A stretch of 64,000 nucleotides of DNA from Nilaparvata lugens (taxonomy: Eukaryota; Arthropoda; Insecta; Hemiptera; Delphacidae): positions 61,132,553 to 61,196,552 of the forward strand of contig NC_052507.1 of assembly GCF_014356525.2 (NCBI RefSeq). The letters run 5' to 3'. A program made the position numbers and the translations under genes. This document shows, in pieces, positions 48,050 through 63,100 of the stretch (positions are counted from its first letter, which is position 1; each line of letters starts with the position of its first letter). The notes beneath the pieces were generated by a model that worked only from the letters and a program-made list of their open reading frames with translations, made no database searches and was not told the origin of the DNA.

Positions 48050-51000
48050 TATTATTATTATTATTATTTATGAAAAATAGTTGCCTTGCTTATTAAAAAT
48101 ATTAGTTGCTCGTTGCTCTTGCTCCTGAGTACGTTTTGGGGGTTACTGATCACGTATTGGTTAATGCATTTAAACTGTTATGCATTCCTAAACAACAAAA
48201 ATTTGATATTGTCTTTTATCAGGTGAAAATCGAACTACATTATCACAGGATTCTAGTTCGAGATTCTATCAGGCCTCCTTATCATCACTTGTATTTCTTC
48301 ATTACTTCTCACTAATATTCTACTATTATTATTATTCTAATACTAACTTAATCACTTCATGCACAAGAGTTTTAGTGGCTCTTATTTCAAGATACGCAAT
48401 TATCAAGCTCTCGAAAGTAATACATATATTTTGTTTGTGTGAACGTTTATGATGATTCAATGAAACAGTGTAATTTGTTGGACTTTGATAAGATGCTATC
48501 TGTGTCATTATTTTTTATGAACTGTTCAGACAATATACATGTTGCTTTAGATTGGAAGTAGTTTTTTCCTGTTGAGCTGTCTCTATACACTTTGATTTAA
48601 TGAATGAGATAAATAAATATTACTCATCGTTTGAAATGATAATTTTGTTTTAATGGACGATTAAGTTTTTATTGTAAAGATTCTGTAATCTGTAGACTAT
48701 ATCTGTATCAAGATATTCTTGATGAATAGAATATTTGATACAGAATCGATCATCATTAACAAGAGAATCAATGTTATATCTTATAAAACGGGATAACTTG
48801 AATCACAGACATGTACTAAAGAAGGCGGCGGAAACGGGAAATCTCTTCATTTATTTATAAATTTGCAACATTGCTTTCCTATAATGTCTACTGACTTAAT
48901 AATGTATTATTTCACTGTAGATTATTCATTATGTTTACTTATCACTTTTTACTAGATTGTGTTTTAGATAGTTTACTAAATGCATGTTGACTGATGATTG
49001 TGTTGCATTGTGCTTAGTGACAAGATGCTAGCGACGTGTGCTACGCCGTGGCAGCTGCGCGAACTACGGCTGCTGTACGAGTTGACCCAGTTCGAGAACC
49101 TGAGCCCATGCTATGCGGCCACTGTGCCCGCCTGCTGGACTGAGCTCATGCAGGCCCAGAAACAGCGCCGTCATCCCCAGCATCTGCAGCATGCCGACGA
49201 AGTTCACCACACTCGGTCCTGGCGGCTGCAGCATGACAAGTCAGTCTTAGAATTTTTCTATCTTGCTTACTTTCACTTCACTATTTTATTTCTTTCCTCC
49301 TCCTACCCCTCCCCCTCCTCCTCCTCCTCCTAATCATCTCCCTCCTCTTCCTCCTCCGCATCTACCACCGATTCTTCTCTGCGGCTACTTCGTCCTGTTG
49401 TTTCTTTACTCCTCTGTTATAATTAACCCACTTTATTTCCTCTCTCCCTTTTATTTTCTAGTCGTCAACACATTGTTAATCTTGTTTATTCCCTTTCAAA
49501 CTCCATCCCTCTCTTTTCACATCTAACTCCGCCTTGCCTTGATGGTTTTCCTCTCATAACACTTGTAAAATTTTGCCATTCTGGTTATAGTTCTGATTCT
49601 CCGTTCTCCTCCATTTCTTTTTTTTTTCATTCTGCTTATTTGTTATATAATTTTTTAACTATTTTCGGTATTCTTTTTCATCTAGGTACAACTTATATTT
49701 CATCTACATCGTACGACACTGTACTTATGTTCATTGTTTTCTATTCTATTTTCTTTTTTCTTATTACTTTTCTCATACGATTTTTCTTATCCTAGATTCT
49801 TCTCCCCCCCTTCTTATCCTAATTTTTTTTCCTTGTCCTGTTATGTTTTGTTAATTCTGTCTTCTTATTACTACTTTTCCTCTCATTAGTTTCTTACTAC
49901 TTCCTTATCCACTTTCTTCTTTCCGCTTCCTCTCATTCGTATTCTACTACTGTATTCTCATTTTCATCCTTATTATTTTTATTAGTTCTAATTCTTTTCT
50001 ATCTCTTCTGTTTTTTGTTATATAAAGTTACATTCAACATAAGTTTTCTGTGGGGCTTTAGTTCATTTCTATTGTGGATTTGAAGGAAATTAGATTATGC
50101 ATAGCTATTCATTTGAAATTCATGTCTCCAGTTGAGTTATCAAATTGTTTATTGTTCATGAAAACAAAACGGATGATCAATTTATAGAATATTCTACAGA
50201 TGTAGAGGGAAAATTTAGAATTTTCAAATGGTTTTGTTCGCAGTTATACATAGGACTACACTTATTGTTAATTGATTCTAAAATTCTAAAGCCTTGTTGC
50301 AGAAAAGCCTTTAGAATTTTAATCGTGATTAAATACCACGAGAACCAATCAGAGTAGCCTCCTGTTACAAAAAGACTTTCTGATTGGTTTTCGAGGCATT
50401 TAATCATGATTAAAATTAAACAGGCTTTTGTACAACCAGGCCTAAAGATTGGTTGTGATTGTGTCGTCGGTAGTTTGATATGGAACTACCACACTATTGT
50501 TGATAGATGCTAAAAGTCTGCTTTACTTTTGCTACTTTCTTGATTGTTTGTCAGTTCGACCTGGGACGAGCACGTGTTGGAGATGACCCTGCCGCAGAGC
50601 GCGTGCATCGGCCATGTTGACGTCAAGTTCACGCTTCACTCGCACTGCGCCACACCGCCACAAATCGAGGTCACTCTGCTCAAGCAGAACGCCACCGCAA
50701 TCGGACGCCACAGCCGGTCTGCTGCCACCGCCTCTCCTCCTGCCCCCGACGCCACTGTCGATTTCAACCTCAACACCGACTCCAAGAAAGGTAAAATCGG
50801 TTTCATATGGATAATTATTATTTTTGTTGAGTACTATAGAATGTTAGATATTCTAGATATTTTACCAATATAATGAACTGTCAAAATGAAATAAAACAAG
50901 TGAAAAAAGCTTCAAATTGAACTCTTTTATCAGAATATTAAGAATAGAATAAACAATACAACAGATAATTAGACAATATATTGCATATTCTTTGTCTTTA

Positions 51001-51911
51001 GTTTCATTCCAAAAAATCTGGTGTGGTACACTCATATAACTTTCCTTGCTCATTGAACTGTAAGGCTCATAAATACAGTAAGAAACTGTATTTTCAAATG
51101 GTGACAGTCGCGGAGACTAGAATCGACTGGTCTAAGTGTCACCATTTGGAAACACATGCTTTCCACTAGAGTCGAGTCTCTTTACGACCTGAGTCGCCTA
51201 AGTGTGAGTTGAGCCTAAACCTCATTCTTGGACGAGAATAATTTAGGGGAATAACACAATGGCGATTGGCGGCTATATTGAACTACGATCATACTATCGT
51301 ATATTGTTTTCAGAGTACATTTTTCCTTGTGTAAATTAATGTAAAATTTGATGATTTTTAAAAAGTCGTCAAAACAGCTGTTCTACATATAAAATATCTT
51401 GACTGTGTTCTTTTGAAGAACTGCTCTACCTACCAACCTCATGCACGAGAAGGAGGTTACGAAGATCATTTCTCAAGGATGGGATGGATCCTCTGTTAGT
51501 TTCTCAGGAAGGAGACTCATGCTAGTTGATAGAGCTGATAAATTTGAATGAATTTGAAAAAAATCGGTCAAGTAATTTTTGAGAAAATCGTGATAGAAAT
51601 CTAACAAAATCCATTTTTCTCAAGAATATTACGGAGCTCCTGCAATTTTCTCAGGAATGAGAAGCATGTCAGTTGATAGGGCTTATAGCCCTGAATAGCT
51701 ATCCAGGGTATAAATTTGAAGAAAATCGCTAGAGCCGTTTTTGAGAAAACTGTGTAAACATGTTTTTTAGTCATTATCCGCATTTTTCCGCCATCTTGAA
51801 TTGAATTTATTGAATTTCTTATTGTCGGATCTTCATGTTATAAGGACCTTAAGTTTAAAATTTCAAGTCAATCGGTTGATTAGGAATGGAGTTATCGTGT
51901 TCACAGACACA

Positions 51912-51981
<70 letters not shown>

Positions 51982-54900
51982 ACACACACACCCACCCACA
52001 TACAAACACACAGACCAATACCCAAAAATCATGTTTTTGGACTCAGGGGACCTTGAAACTTACAGAAAACTTGAAATTAGGGTACCTTAATTTTTTTGGA
52101 AAGCAATGCTTTCCTTGCCTGTGGTAATAGGGCAAGGAAAGTAATAACTTGAAACTTCAGCATTTGGTGAATGGGAAGTATCAATGACATTGATGAATAA
52201 TGCTGGCATTATAAAGTGAATATCACTATAGCTAAGAGCTTTTTGAGTTTTGCTGTTTAATGCATTACTATTGATTTGCTCGAATGACGAGTATTTAATA
52301 TATGGTCGCCATGAAGATAATAATTTTGTAAGAGAATTAATATTTCATAGTAATTGATAGATTATTCTATTTAAACAATAAATATATATATTGTTCTATC
52401 TGTAGAACAATAACCGGTAAAGTTTCATCCTATTAAATGATGTTCTGGTCTGTTGAAAATTCTGGGGCATGTTTAATGGAAACGTTGAAGTACTGTAATG
52501 TTGGCTACTATTGAATCTTTTTTAAATTAATGAATAGTGTTTGAGGGTGAAATTACATATAATTTGAACTTTTGTTTTTTTTCAACACTTGAGATTATTA
52601 AATTTGTATCATAAACTAGAATAAACATCAATCTTAACAATTGATAGAAAATTGATTATTGACCCATCTATTTAAGAGTTGTGTGGCAGAGAGTACCTGG
52701 AGTCCTAATTCCGCCCTTAATAAGGAAAATAAGTCCATCAATCTATCTATAGTGCAAATTCGAATAGTTATGGTGTTATATTGATTTATTTTCAACTCTG
52801 TAGTCATTATTCAGCTTCAATATACTATACATAATATAATAAACTTGTTGATTATAAATATATTATTTTTGATAATTGTTGTCTTGTGCAGGCTTGCAAG
52901 AGAACCCAGTAACGAACGAAGAGTACCTGGAGACGCACAACATGGAGGTGCTGGCCGGGCCAATTAACCTGGCCTCCTGCCTGGACTTGACCGAGCAGGG
53001 CGGTACCATCACATTCTCCAGTGTTAAGCTATTCAGAGTGCGCAGTCGCACACTGCTCGTACACATGAAGTCACTGGCTGATCCTGCTGCCGTAAGTTCA
53101 ATTGAAAATAATCTTCTTGACACTCATCCTTATCATTTAAATCCGTATATCCCTCATCCTTATATCTTTTATCGTTATATCCTATTATGCTATATCGTAT
53201 TACTCGAAAGTTTACTCTAATTTTACTTCCAAGTAAATTGCAAATGAATGGTACATCAAATGGCAGCGATGTGCCATCGCTGTCTATTAAGACTATTCAT
53301 AGACTTAAACAGTCTATTAATTAAAAGTCTATTAAAGTCTATCTATTAACAGTCTATTAATAGACTCTTAATAAACTGTTTAAATTTATTAAGACTTGAA
53401 CAGTTGAAAAGATTTTAAAAATAGGACAGATGTGGCTAAAATATCTGTTACCTCTTTGCTTTATTAGCCATTTAATCCTTGTCTATAAACTGAGTTGGAT
53501 GAATTTTGTATTGTATTGAAAATAGTATATTTCAAATGTGAGATTTTTGTAGATGTCTGAAGAACTGTACATTATTCATTAATCATAGTGGTATCATTTG
53601 AAGGATAGTAATTCTTGAGTAAATGCTTCAAGCTTGGAATTATTAAAATGATGATTATTGGAATGATAATGCAAAGCTCTATTTCATTTAAAAAGTAATA
53701 GGTTTGTACTATCACTTTAATACACTAGAGTGAATTTGGCCCATATCACAAAGCTATTTATCCTAAAAAACATTATTATTGCACATGTTCTGAACTAGTA
53801 TTATACACATTCAACACATTTTTATTCTACCCATGTTTTCAAGAATTCACATAATTGTTTTTCGAAAAATTATAAAGCTTAAAATAAGCAAATTTATGAG
53901 AAAATGTTAATCATTCTGATAGTGGTGATAGAATTGGTGTTAATTGCTATGTTGTACATTTTCACCGGTTTTATCTCTAATTTTTCACATACTTGTGATC
54001 TACTGATTTTGTTGAATTTTCTTCTATTTTCAGGGACAAGCGTCAGGCAAAAAGGCAAAAGTGGATCCGAACTTCAGCTGGGACATGTCAAATATGGCGA
54101 ACTCCACTCCTGACAGCATTGTTGAAAGACTGACTAACGCATCTAGGAAGGTCGAATACGTGGGCTGTGACTGGATACACGAAGTGTCCATTACTATTAG
54201 AAAAGCTAAACAAACTGAAATTCCTAATGAGAGGTAAGGATAACCTTATTCTATTGAGCTTGAAATGCAATAAGATTGTATACAAATATATATTCCAACC
54301 AATAGACAATAATATCGTCGCTTAAAAGTATAAGAAATCAAGCTTGGAAGATTACTTGTTATAATCAAAAATGTCATGGTTGTATGAATTTCTTTCTCAA
54401 TATCCTTATTATTGTAGCCTACTAATAATTGTGTTTACGAAACTTATTACTGTGAAAGTAATTTGTTATCGTTCTCTAAGGGCCGCATTCAGATATGATT
54501 TTTGAAGCGTTCTTAATCAAGTTTACTGGAATCAGTCAGCTTGAACTGTAATCGGTATTCGAATACGTATTAAAACTGTACTTACTAAAGTTATAATATT
54601 GAAGTTAACTTGAAGCCTTTCTGGAGAATATCGTGACATTTCTCAAATGTGTGGAGCTTTCATAAGCCATTTCTCAGCTGGACATTGACTTGCTGAAATG
54701 TAATTGCCCAAGCTAAATTGCAAACTTTAATTTCCTTAAACCTTACGCCTTCTTTTGTATGTTACGATTCTGTTCACTCAGAGTGAGTGTAATTTTATCT
54801 TCGGATATATGTTGACATGTCAAATACTACCAAGCATTTGTAGCAAGATTTTGTAGTGTTTTTTGACGAAAATGGAACCAAACTAAAAAACGAAATGTTT

Positions 54901-57061
54901 GTATATTAGTAAATTACATGTGTATTTGACAATTTCAATTTTTGTTGGCAGACTGGAACGGTACGCGATGCTAGAATCGAACACATTCGTGGAGAAACTG
55001 TTGGACGTGATCTTTGCGTCGTCGTCTAGCGATAACGGTGACAGGGGTCGCGTGGAGCAGAGCATCGCACTGGACATCCTCAACTGGATCGCGGTCATCC
55101 GGCTGGGGCGCCTGCGCTGTTGTGAGCCCAGCTGGCATCGGCTGCAGCTCGAGTTTGTCAAGCTCATACAGGCCTACCAACATGTCCTCATTCAGACATG
55201 CTTTGTGCAGGGCGGTCGCTCCACCGCGCAGAAGTGTGTCAAGCTGTTTACCATCTGCAGCGAGTGAGTGCAACAATTCTGCCATTTTCAAGTATTTTGA
55301 GTTGAGATCGTAATTAGTAATCTGTTGTATCATTCTGTAATTTTCAAGAATTTTGGATTGAGACATGACTATAGTGTTCTATAGTGATATCTATGATAAG
55401 ATGGTAATTTGTAATATGTAGTATCGTCACTTTAAATCTAATGAAATACAATGTATAGTAAGATTCACGTAAGACTGATTATAGATTCACGTAACACTGA
55501 TTCACGTAACTTACGTGATTTCTCACGTAATTCACTTCTTCAGTGAATTTCACTAAAGATGACTTGAAACTGTCGAAATATGATCTTCCTGTGTAGTAGT
55601 GCAGATGGTGATACCACTGTCATTCTGTAGTACAGTATCTGATATTTAGTAATAGGAAGACTCATTAAAATTGTCACTATTAATAATTAATATTTTTTAT
55701 GGAAATACTGTTATGAGAGAGTAGTTTACTAGGTGTTGTTTATGATGTAACAATCGGAACTAGTTTTTCTTGACAATATTTCAATGAGCTAGTAGTTCTT
55801 ATAATATTTTGTCCTAATTATTTAATAACCAACATTGAATAACAGAAAAACTTATTATTTGAATTTCAATTTTTATTTATTAGTTCTAATTACAGGGTAT
55901 TCTATTCAGTTACTACAATAATTATTAGTAATATATCACTCAATTCAAATTCCATACTGATTCATTTCAAATAATACTTTTTTTCATTCCCCACTCCCAC
56001 ATTTTTAATATATCACTCAATTCAAATTCCATACTGATTCATTACAAATAATACTTTTTTTCATTTCCCACTCCCACATTTTTTTTCACTCCCACTGGCG
56101 AACAAAAGTCATCTTATGCTAGTGGTTTTTCACTTACCGTTTATCATTATTACACTTTGGTTGGATTGTATTGTCATGTTGAGCTTTGTTTGATTTATGT
56201 ATATGTACTGATGAGTGTGAAATATATAAATTTGAAATTTCATTTCAATTTAAATATTGATACATGCGATAGTTACAAACTGCATGAACAGAAGTCAGTT
56301 ATTTTTATTCAATAGAAGAAATTTACTTCTATTCATAGTCGTGAAGAATTGAAAAGGCTTTCCTAAACTAAGTTGTATCATATTCATTGAAAATAAAATT
56401 TTTGTTATCTTCAAAATTATTCAAGGCCGCTTCTCTGAGATTGTTCAGTAATTCTCATTGATTTTGAAGATTATTTAGTAGATTTCATCGATATCAGAAG
56501 AAAGAGATTGAAAAAAACTTCTAGTCTTTATTGTATTGTATTTATTATTATTATTATAATTATTGAAATTCATCGCATTCTACTGACATAAAACTGTGAA
56601 TAAAGCTTTTTTTGAAAGGTATTTATATTCAATTATTTTCACTCATCAATAATTATTGACATACTTTCTTTCCGTTCGCAGCGGTGTGAAAAACCTAGAA
56701 GACAACTCCCTGAAAGACTTCAACCGCAGCCTTGTGGAGGTGTTCCTGGAGAGCCTGAACTCTATTCTGCAGAGCTGGTCGGCCGGCGCCATGCGCTGGT
56801 TCTTCCACTGCCTCGCCAGGATGATAGCCGCCGATCCCAACTCGGCGCTCAAGGCCTCCTATCGCTCGCTCATGCTGCTCAGCAAAGTGGCCAGGCACCT
56901 CAAGATCAGGCAGAATCCTAGCTATCTGCTGCTTCGGTCTAGGTCAGTGTTGAATCAGGAATTTTGATCTATTGTTATAGATAGTTTGTTGTGAAATTTC
57001 AAGTCAATCGGTAATTAGGAATGGAGTTATCGTGTTCACAGACATACACACATACACACAT

Positions 57062-57105
<44 letters not shown>

Positions 57106-60100
57106 CAACACCCAAAAATCATGTTTTTGGACTCAGGGGACCTTGAAACGTATAGAAAACTTGAAATTGGGGTACCTTAATTTTTTTTGGAAAGCAATAC
57201 TTTCCTTACCTATGGTAGTAGGGCAAGGAAAGTAAAAAATTTAATCATCACCCGTAACTGAAACATTGTCAGCGTTTACATTGTTCAAGTGTCCTTGAAT
57301 TCAAGTTTTTTTAAAATGTTTGAGTTGAGTGGTTGATTTTAAAAACTTGAAGTCAAGTTTTCATAACCTTGAAATGTATAATTATGAAGTAAAAATTTTA
57401 TAAATCTCTAAGTTTTCTTCTTCATCTACGTTCTTATTTAGTTGTTTTTAAACTTTCTACACTGACTGACAACTGTTTTTATCTCATTCTCCCATTTATT
57501 AAACTTTCTACACTGACTGACAACTGTTTTTATCTCATTCTCCCATTTGTAGGTTGGATTGTACCTTCAAGATTCAAGTAGAATCTAAAAGTCAAACATG
57601 TTCTACTTGAATTATCAAAACTAGAAGAAGGGTTCACATAGACATAGTGGATTCAAGTTTCTGTTCTTGTAAACTTCTAAATTTGAAGTATGCAAAATAC
57701 ATTCATTTTACACGAACGTCAAGAAAACTTGAATTCTAGTAAACTTGACTAATGTAAACGCCCATTTACGTATTTGTTGCCATCGCTTCACTAGAATGTG
57801 CGGGCATACATTAGAAAATTGTGAAAGTTGTGTTGTGAAATTGTGGAAATTCTGAATGATTAAATAAATAAAATGTATAAATGATTGTATTGTTGTTAGG
57901 TTTGGCCTGTATGGCACACCGCTGGAGGCGGAACTGTTCGACATAGAGCCGCCGGTTCCGGCCAAGTTCTCGTCGATGCCAGTGACGTATGCCAGCTTGG
58001 TCGCCCAGGAGCTAGCATGGGCGGGAGGAGTGGGGGTGGGTGGTAGCCTGGGTGGAGCCTCCTCCTCCTCTGCGGCCGCCAACGAGCCCATCGATCTCAG
58101 GGAGCTGTTGCCGATTTTCGGTGAGTTCAATCAACCAGCGAAAACACTACCAGGATAAGAGATGTTATTTCAATAGTTTCATCAATATTTGCCTTGATAT
58201 TTATCGGTGAAAATTTTAATCTTTGCAATATACTATCTTGTTTGATGTTTCTGTTCTAAGAGAATTAAGTTTGTGATTTTGCTCCTTGAAAATTATTTCT
58301 TCAATATGTGAATATTTCCTATTTTAGTGATAATAATGTTAAATTTTTCTCCTATGCTCTTAATTTTTCTCTCCTTTGGTTCTGAAGCATCAAAATTTAA
58401 AAATCTGAAAATTTTGTGAAATGAACAACTACAAGACTTGACCTATTTCGGACTATGTGTACCTTATCTAAATTTGGGAGAGGATTAGCACTAGGTTACC
58501 TTATTTTTTCTCTCCCTATCATTTTGATAATGTACTCATTGTATGAATCAATAAAGAATAAACAAAATTACAACGCTATCCTAGATGAAACATTTCTTTG
58601 TTTTGAAAAAACGCAATTCTGTCAAAAAATCACAGTGACTGTGATTACCAAAAACTGAAATTTCCATACAAGAAAAATGTTTCAGCTTATCTAGCTTTCT
58701 CTAATAACTTTGTAACAACATTAGAGAAAAAAAAACATCAGACGAAAAAAATAATGTTAGTCTATGAGAAGGATAAAAAATTAGTATGTCTTGAAATTAG
58801 GGTGCGATACTCAGGGTACCGCACCACGATATGGCCCCTGGTTTTCATTGGATCAAGTGGCAGCCAGGGACCATAACGTCGTGCGTTACCCCAAGCTCAC
58901 CTAAACCTTAGATTTGCTGTAACCTTAGTCAGGAAAATTTGTTGAGTTTTGAAGAATGATAGAAAAGTAATTTTTATATTTTCCAATGAAGTTTCCACTC
59001 GTAGCTCTTGAAATTAGTTTTTCATATTAGTAATTCATATTTAACAATTCGAAAACTGCCTTTAAGAAACGTTTTATTCTCAAGTAAATTCCTTGAATTT
59101 TTTACAAATGTCTCTTGTGGCAGGAAATGGAAACAATCAGAGTGAAAGTGGGAAGCCGAACTTGTACCACAACCTGGCCAAACTGAAAGGCCTGACCTCG
59201 AATCTGTACATGAAGGGTCTGCTAGAAGTGGAGCCTTTGCACTTCACCTGCCACTCGACCAGCGACGGAACCAAACTCGAGAAAATGGAATCTGGTAAGT
59301 AGTTTACGCTCTCACCTAGTGCAAATTGCTAAGTTCGAAATGAAGGTCCACCACTACAGAAACATGTCTTTATTATACTTCGCAAAAATAGTGTTGTTCA
59401 ATTATGTACTGAATTTATTTCGAATATTATTTAAATTTTGCTCGTATATTTGAAGAATATTGGAACAATCAGAAATTAATTTATGTATTATGTGATGAAA
59501 AATTTTGGTTTGTAATATATTGCCAACTATATTCAATTCACATAATTACAACTCATTGCTAGCGAACAAATAGTAGTCTATTCCAGCTATGCTAAGGAGA
59601 TAAATTCATTTTTCATAAATTATCACTTGTAGTTTGAAGAATTTTGAATTTAATTTTATTCATTTCTAGAATATTATTTTTTATATAAATGATTTGATGA
59701 TTCACTGAACAATTATTAGCTCTATAAAATGGTCATAAAAATTTAATTGAATTATAATTCGTCTCTAACTTGATGCTTTATTTGCAGTTGGAATGAGCAA
59801 CCCGTGGGGCAATCTATACGAAGCGCAGCCGTTCCACTTGGCTGCCTCTGAAACTAATAAGGCCATCAACGAGTTGGTAAGCATCAACATTCTTTTTTAA
59901 ACTTGAAACTCTCTCCGTAAATTTTATTCTTCTGGGTTTTTATCGTGCTGTAAATAGATAACTTAGTCACCCAAAGTTTGTCAACAATTCTAAGATTTCG
60001 TTTCCAAAACCAAATAATTACTACTGCTAATGTATTGAACCAATTAGTGAGTTATTTTGCACCGTAGACATCGAATGTAGTTTTTCATCATCAGTTAGTT

Positions 60101-63100
60101 AACTTTAGAACGGTGCATGCTAGTAACGTCTTCATCCTAGCAGAGTTTTAGATGCACCACAAAGTTGTAACGTTCAGTTATTCATTCATCAAAATAATAG
60201 CAATTAAATGCCGTGTAGAAAGGGATTAAATTATCAGTCGAGGTCTAAATGCTTGGAAAAATATTATATAATTATTCATTTCTGTGAGAAATATTTCTCA
60301 GTTTGTCAGTCGAATTATAAAAACTTTTACGATAGACAATTTGAGTAATTTTACCAATAATATTAAGGCAACTCTTATTCAGTTTTCATAGTTTTCCCAA
60401 GCAAATTTTGGTCGCTAAAGCTGTCATCTCGAATTTAATGGTAGCTAGTTTTTAAGATATGTACTTACAGTTTTGTTAATATTATTGACAATGTTCATAA
60501 AGCTTTGCTATAGTACACATTTTTCATTGAACTAGACTTTGTAGGGTTAACGTTTGTTTAAACGTATATATCTCAGTTCTCCAAGCACTTTTAATAGTTG
60601 AATATAATATTTGTCTCGATTCAACAGAGGTATCGTTTTGAAATTTATCAAATTATTTCTCTGAACACATCTTTCATACATTAGAAACTCAGTAATTATA
60701 TGTAGCTCCTCACTATCTTAGTTCCAATATCACTTCAATATTTTATTAAAGTCAAGTAGGATCTTGCAATCACCTTATTCAGCCTGTACAAATCACCATC
60801 TTCGTTATTGGTATCTTAAATAACTAACTGTTTTTTCTGCTGAAGATATAATTGTCACTTTCAACAATACACAATTCTTCAAAAGTTGATACAAAATCAT
60901 TCACCTCTACTTTTGAATCAGACATGCAATATCATACATAATGCTGTTTCGTCTATAAGCATATTCTCGGATCTTGTATTAAATGTAGAATCATATAGAA
61001 TAATAGTTTTTGTAGAATATTTATTTGATACTGTATAAGGTAGATTGACAACATATACCACAGACATAGTTGACTATGCTTGGCTCTACCAAGCATTCAT
61101 GAATAGCAGTTATTGAGTTATCCAATTCTGAACAATGAAATGAAAATATTCTTTATTGCGCGGAGTTAGGACTTGTTCCTCTCCATTATTATTGGTGTTA
61201 ACCTCAAATATTGTCCACGTGTTAATGTCGGATGATAAAGTTTGAAATGTTTGCTGATGTTTGGAATGAAAGTTGGTGATTGTAGTGTCTACTAAACGCT
61301 TGTTTGCTATTTTTCTTTCTCACTAAACGAAGGCCGAGGAAGAGTTGAAACACTTGAAAGGGAAGATTGGAAGTGCCAAGATGAAAAATTTGAGAGACGT
61401 GTTGGTCAGTCTGAAGATGGCTAAGAGCATTTATAAGAAGGAAATGCTAGAAAGCGTGCTTAAGTCGTCGTCGTCTGCGGCTGCGACTTCGGTGACTTTC
61501 GGCAGTGACTGTACTGCGTCTAGTAGTGGTGGCTGTACTTCATCTAGCCACTCCGCTAAGCCACAAAGCGTCCCAGCCAAGGTGACCCGCTCTCATTTCC
61601 TTCCCACCATTTCTCAACTATTTTCTCTCTCTTTGGTTGTTCCATCACACACCTGATTGAAAGTTTTTGTTGTCCAAGTATCGTTGTGGATTGTTTTGAT
61701 CCTCTCATCACCTCTCATGTTTCATCTCTCATTTTGTTGTTAGCTTCATATTTATTTTGGTTCCTTGAGTTCTTTTTTAATTTCGGTTACAAGCTTTGTG
61801 GAAATGCGATTATTTGAGAAAAAAATTATGGATAACCGATTAAATATGTATTCAGAGAGAAGTACAATGTGTAAATTATTCTGGAAAAATGATAGAATAT
61901 TCAGTTAGATAGTGTAGGTTCTGTGAGTGGTGAGGGTTTGTGTATAAGAAATTAATCTTGGAATGTTTATCGTTTTGGAGAATATGCCGAATTTCATCTA
62001 CTTGAGAAGAAACTGAATTAAACTTGAAAGAGTATCAGGTATAGCTATATTCAAATTTTGACAGAGTACATTGATTGGAAAATTAACATGTAGCAGAGTT
62101 TCAATAAATGCCAGTGTTCATAATAGTACAATAACATGATAGACAATAATGTTCAGGAGTTTACTTCTGTTTTTGAATGTATGATTCCTTGCTATATTTT
62201 TCTTATACATATTTTTATGTACTCATATCTATTCTGATTTATACTCTTCAAGGATGCACAGAATGAGCTCTACTGTAATGTATAACACAATTCTTATAAC
62301 TTCAATTTAATTTGAATGAATTTGTAGTTTGATACAAAAAATGTTATTCGAAGATGGAAAACTTGGATTGAAGTTATAAGATTAGAATAATGAAGAAAAC
62401 TCTGATGATATGAAAATGTAGATGTATATAAAAAATATCTAGATGCTGATATGAAAATGAAGAATGAAAAGTAGGCTACTACAAACAAAATTATTCAAAT
62501 CTCTGCAAAGAATATTTTTTTATTTTCGAAGCTGTTTATATTTGTCGAAATCTTTTTGTTTTTCGTGTTGTTGGCAATCACCTTTTTTATTTTATTCCAT
62601 CACTTATATTCATTGTGTTTGCCTATTCTCCACCAATTTCACAATTTTTATTCGTTGAATGAGAATGTTTGAACCTTTCAATTCCAATGTTGCTTTGTGA
62701 TGCTCGCTGTTATTGGTTGGGAAATTAGTGGTGCTACATCAATGTTTCTCAAACTCATTTTTTCCGTTACGTTTTGAATGTACGTTCCAGTTAGATAGAA
62801 CTCATCGTCGATGAAGATAAATTACTTATTGCATTATTATAAACCAAACGCTCAAATATGATATCAATCTATAAGAATATAAAAGGCCATGAAATTACTA
62901 CAACTTATCACTGATTTCACATTGACATAATTAATTAGATAGTTTACCGATTTCAAATACAACAAACCCTATCTGTATTTTGAATATTTGACACGGTTTA
63001 TTGAATTGGATTTCTTTTCCAACAGTCACATGGTGTTTGCTAGTTTAGTCATGCTCATTATTCTGAATAAGTTTTATTTAAAACCTTGCTATTTCAGTAG

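Noticed and set aside
51801..52127. A His-Thr repeat protein
   Set aside because: It is the translation of a (CA)n microsatellite inside a transposable element.
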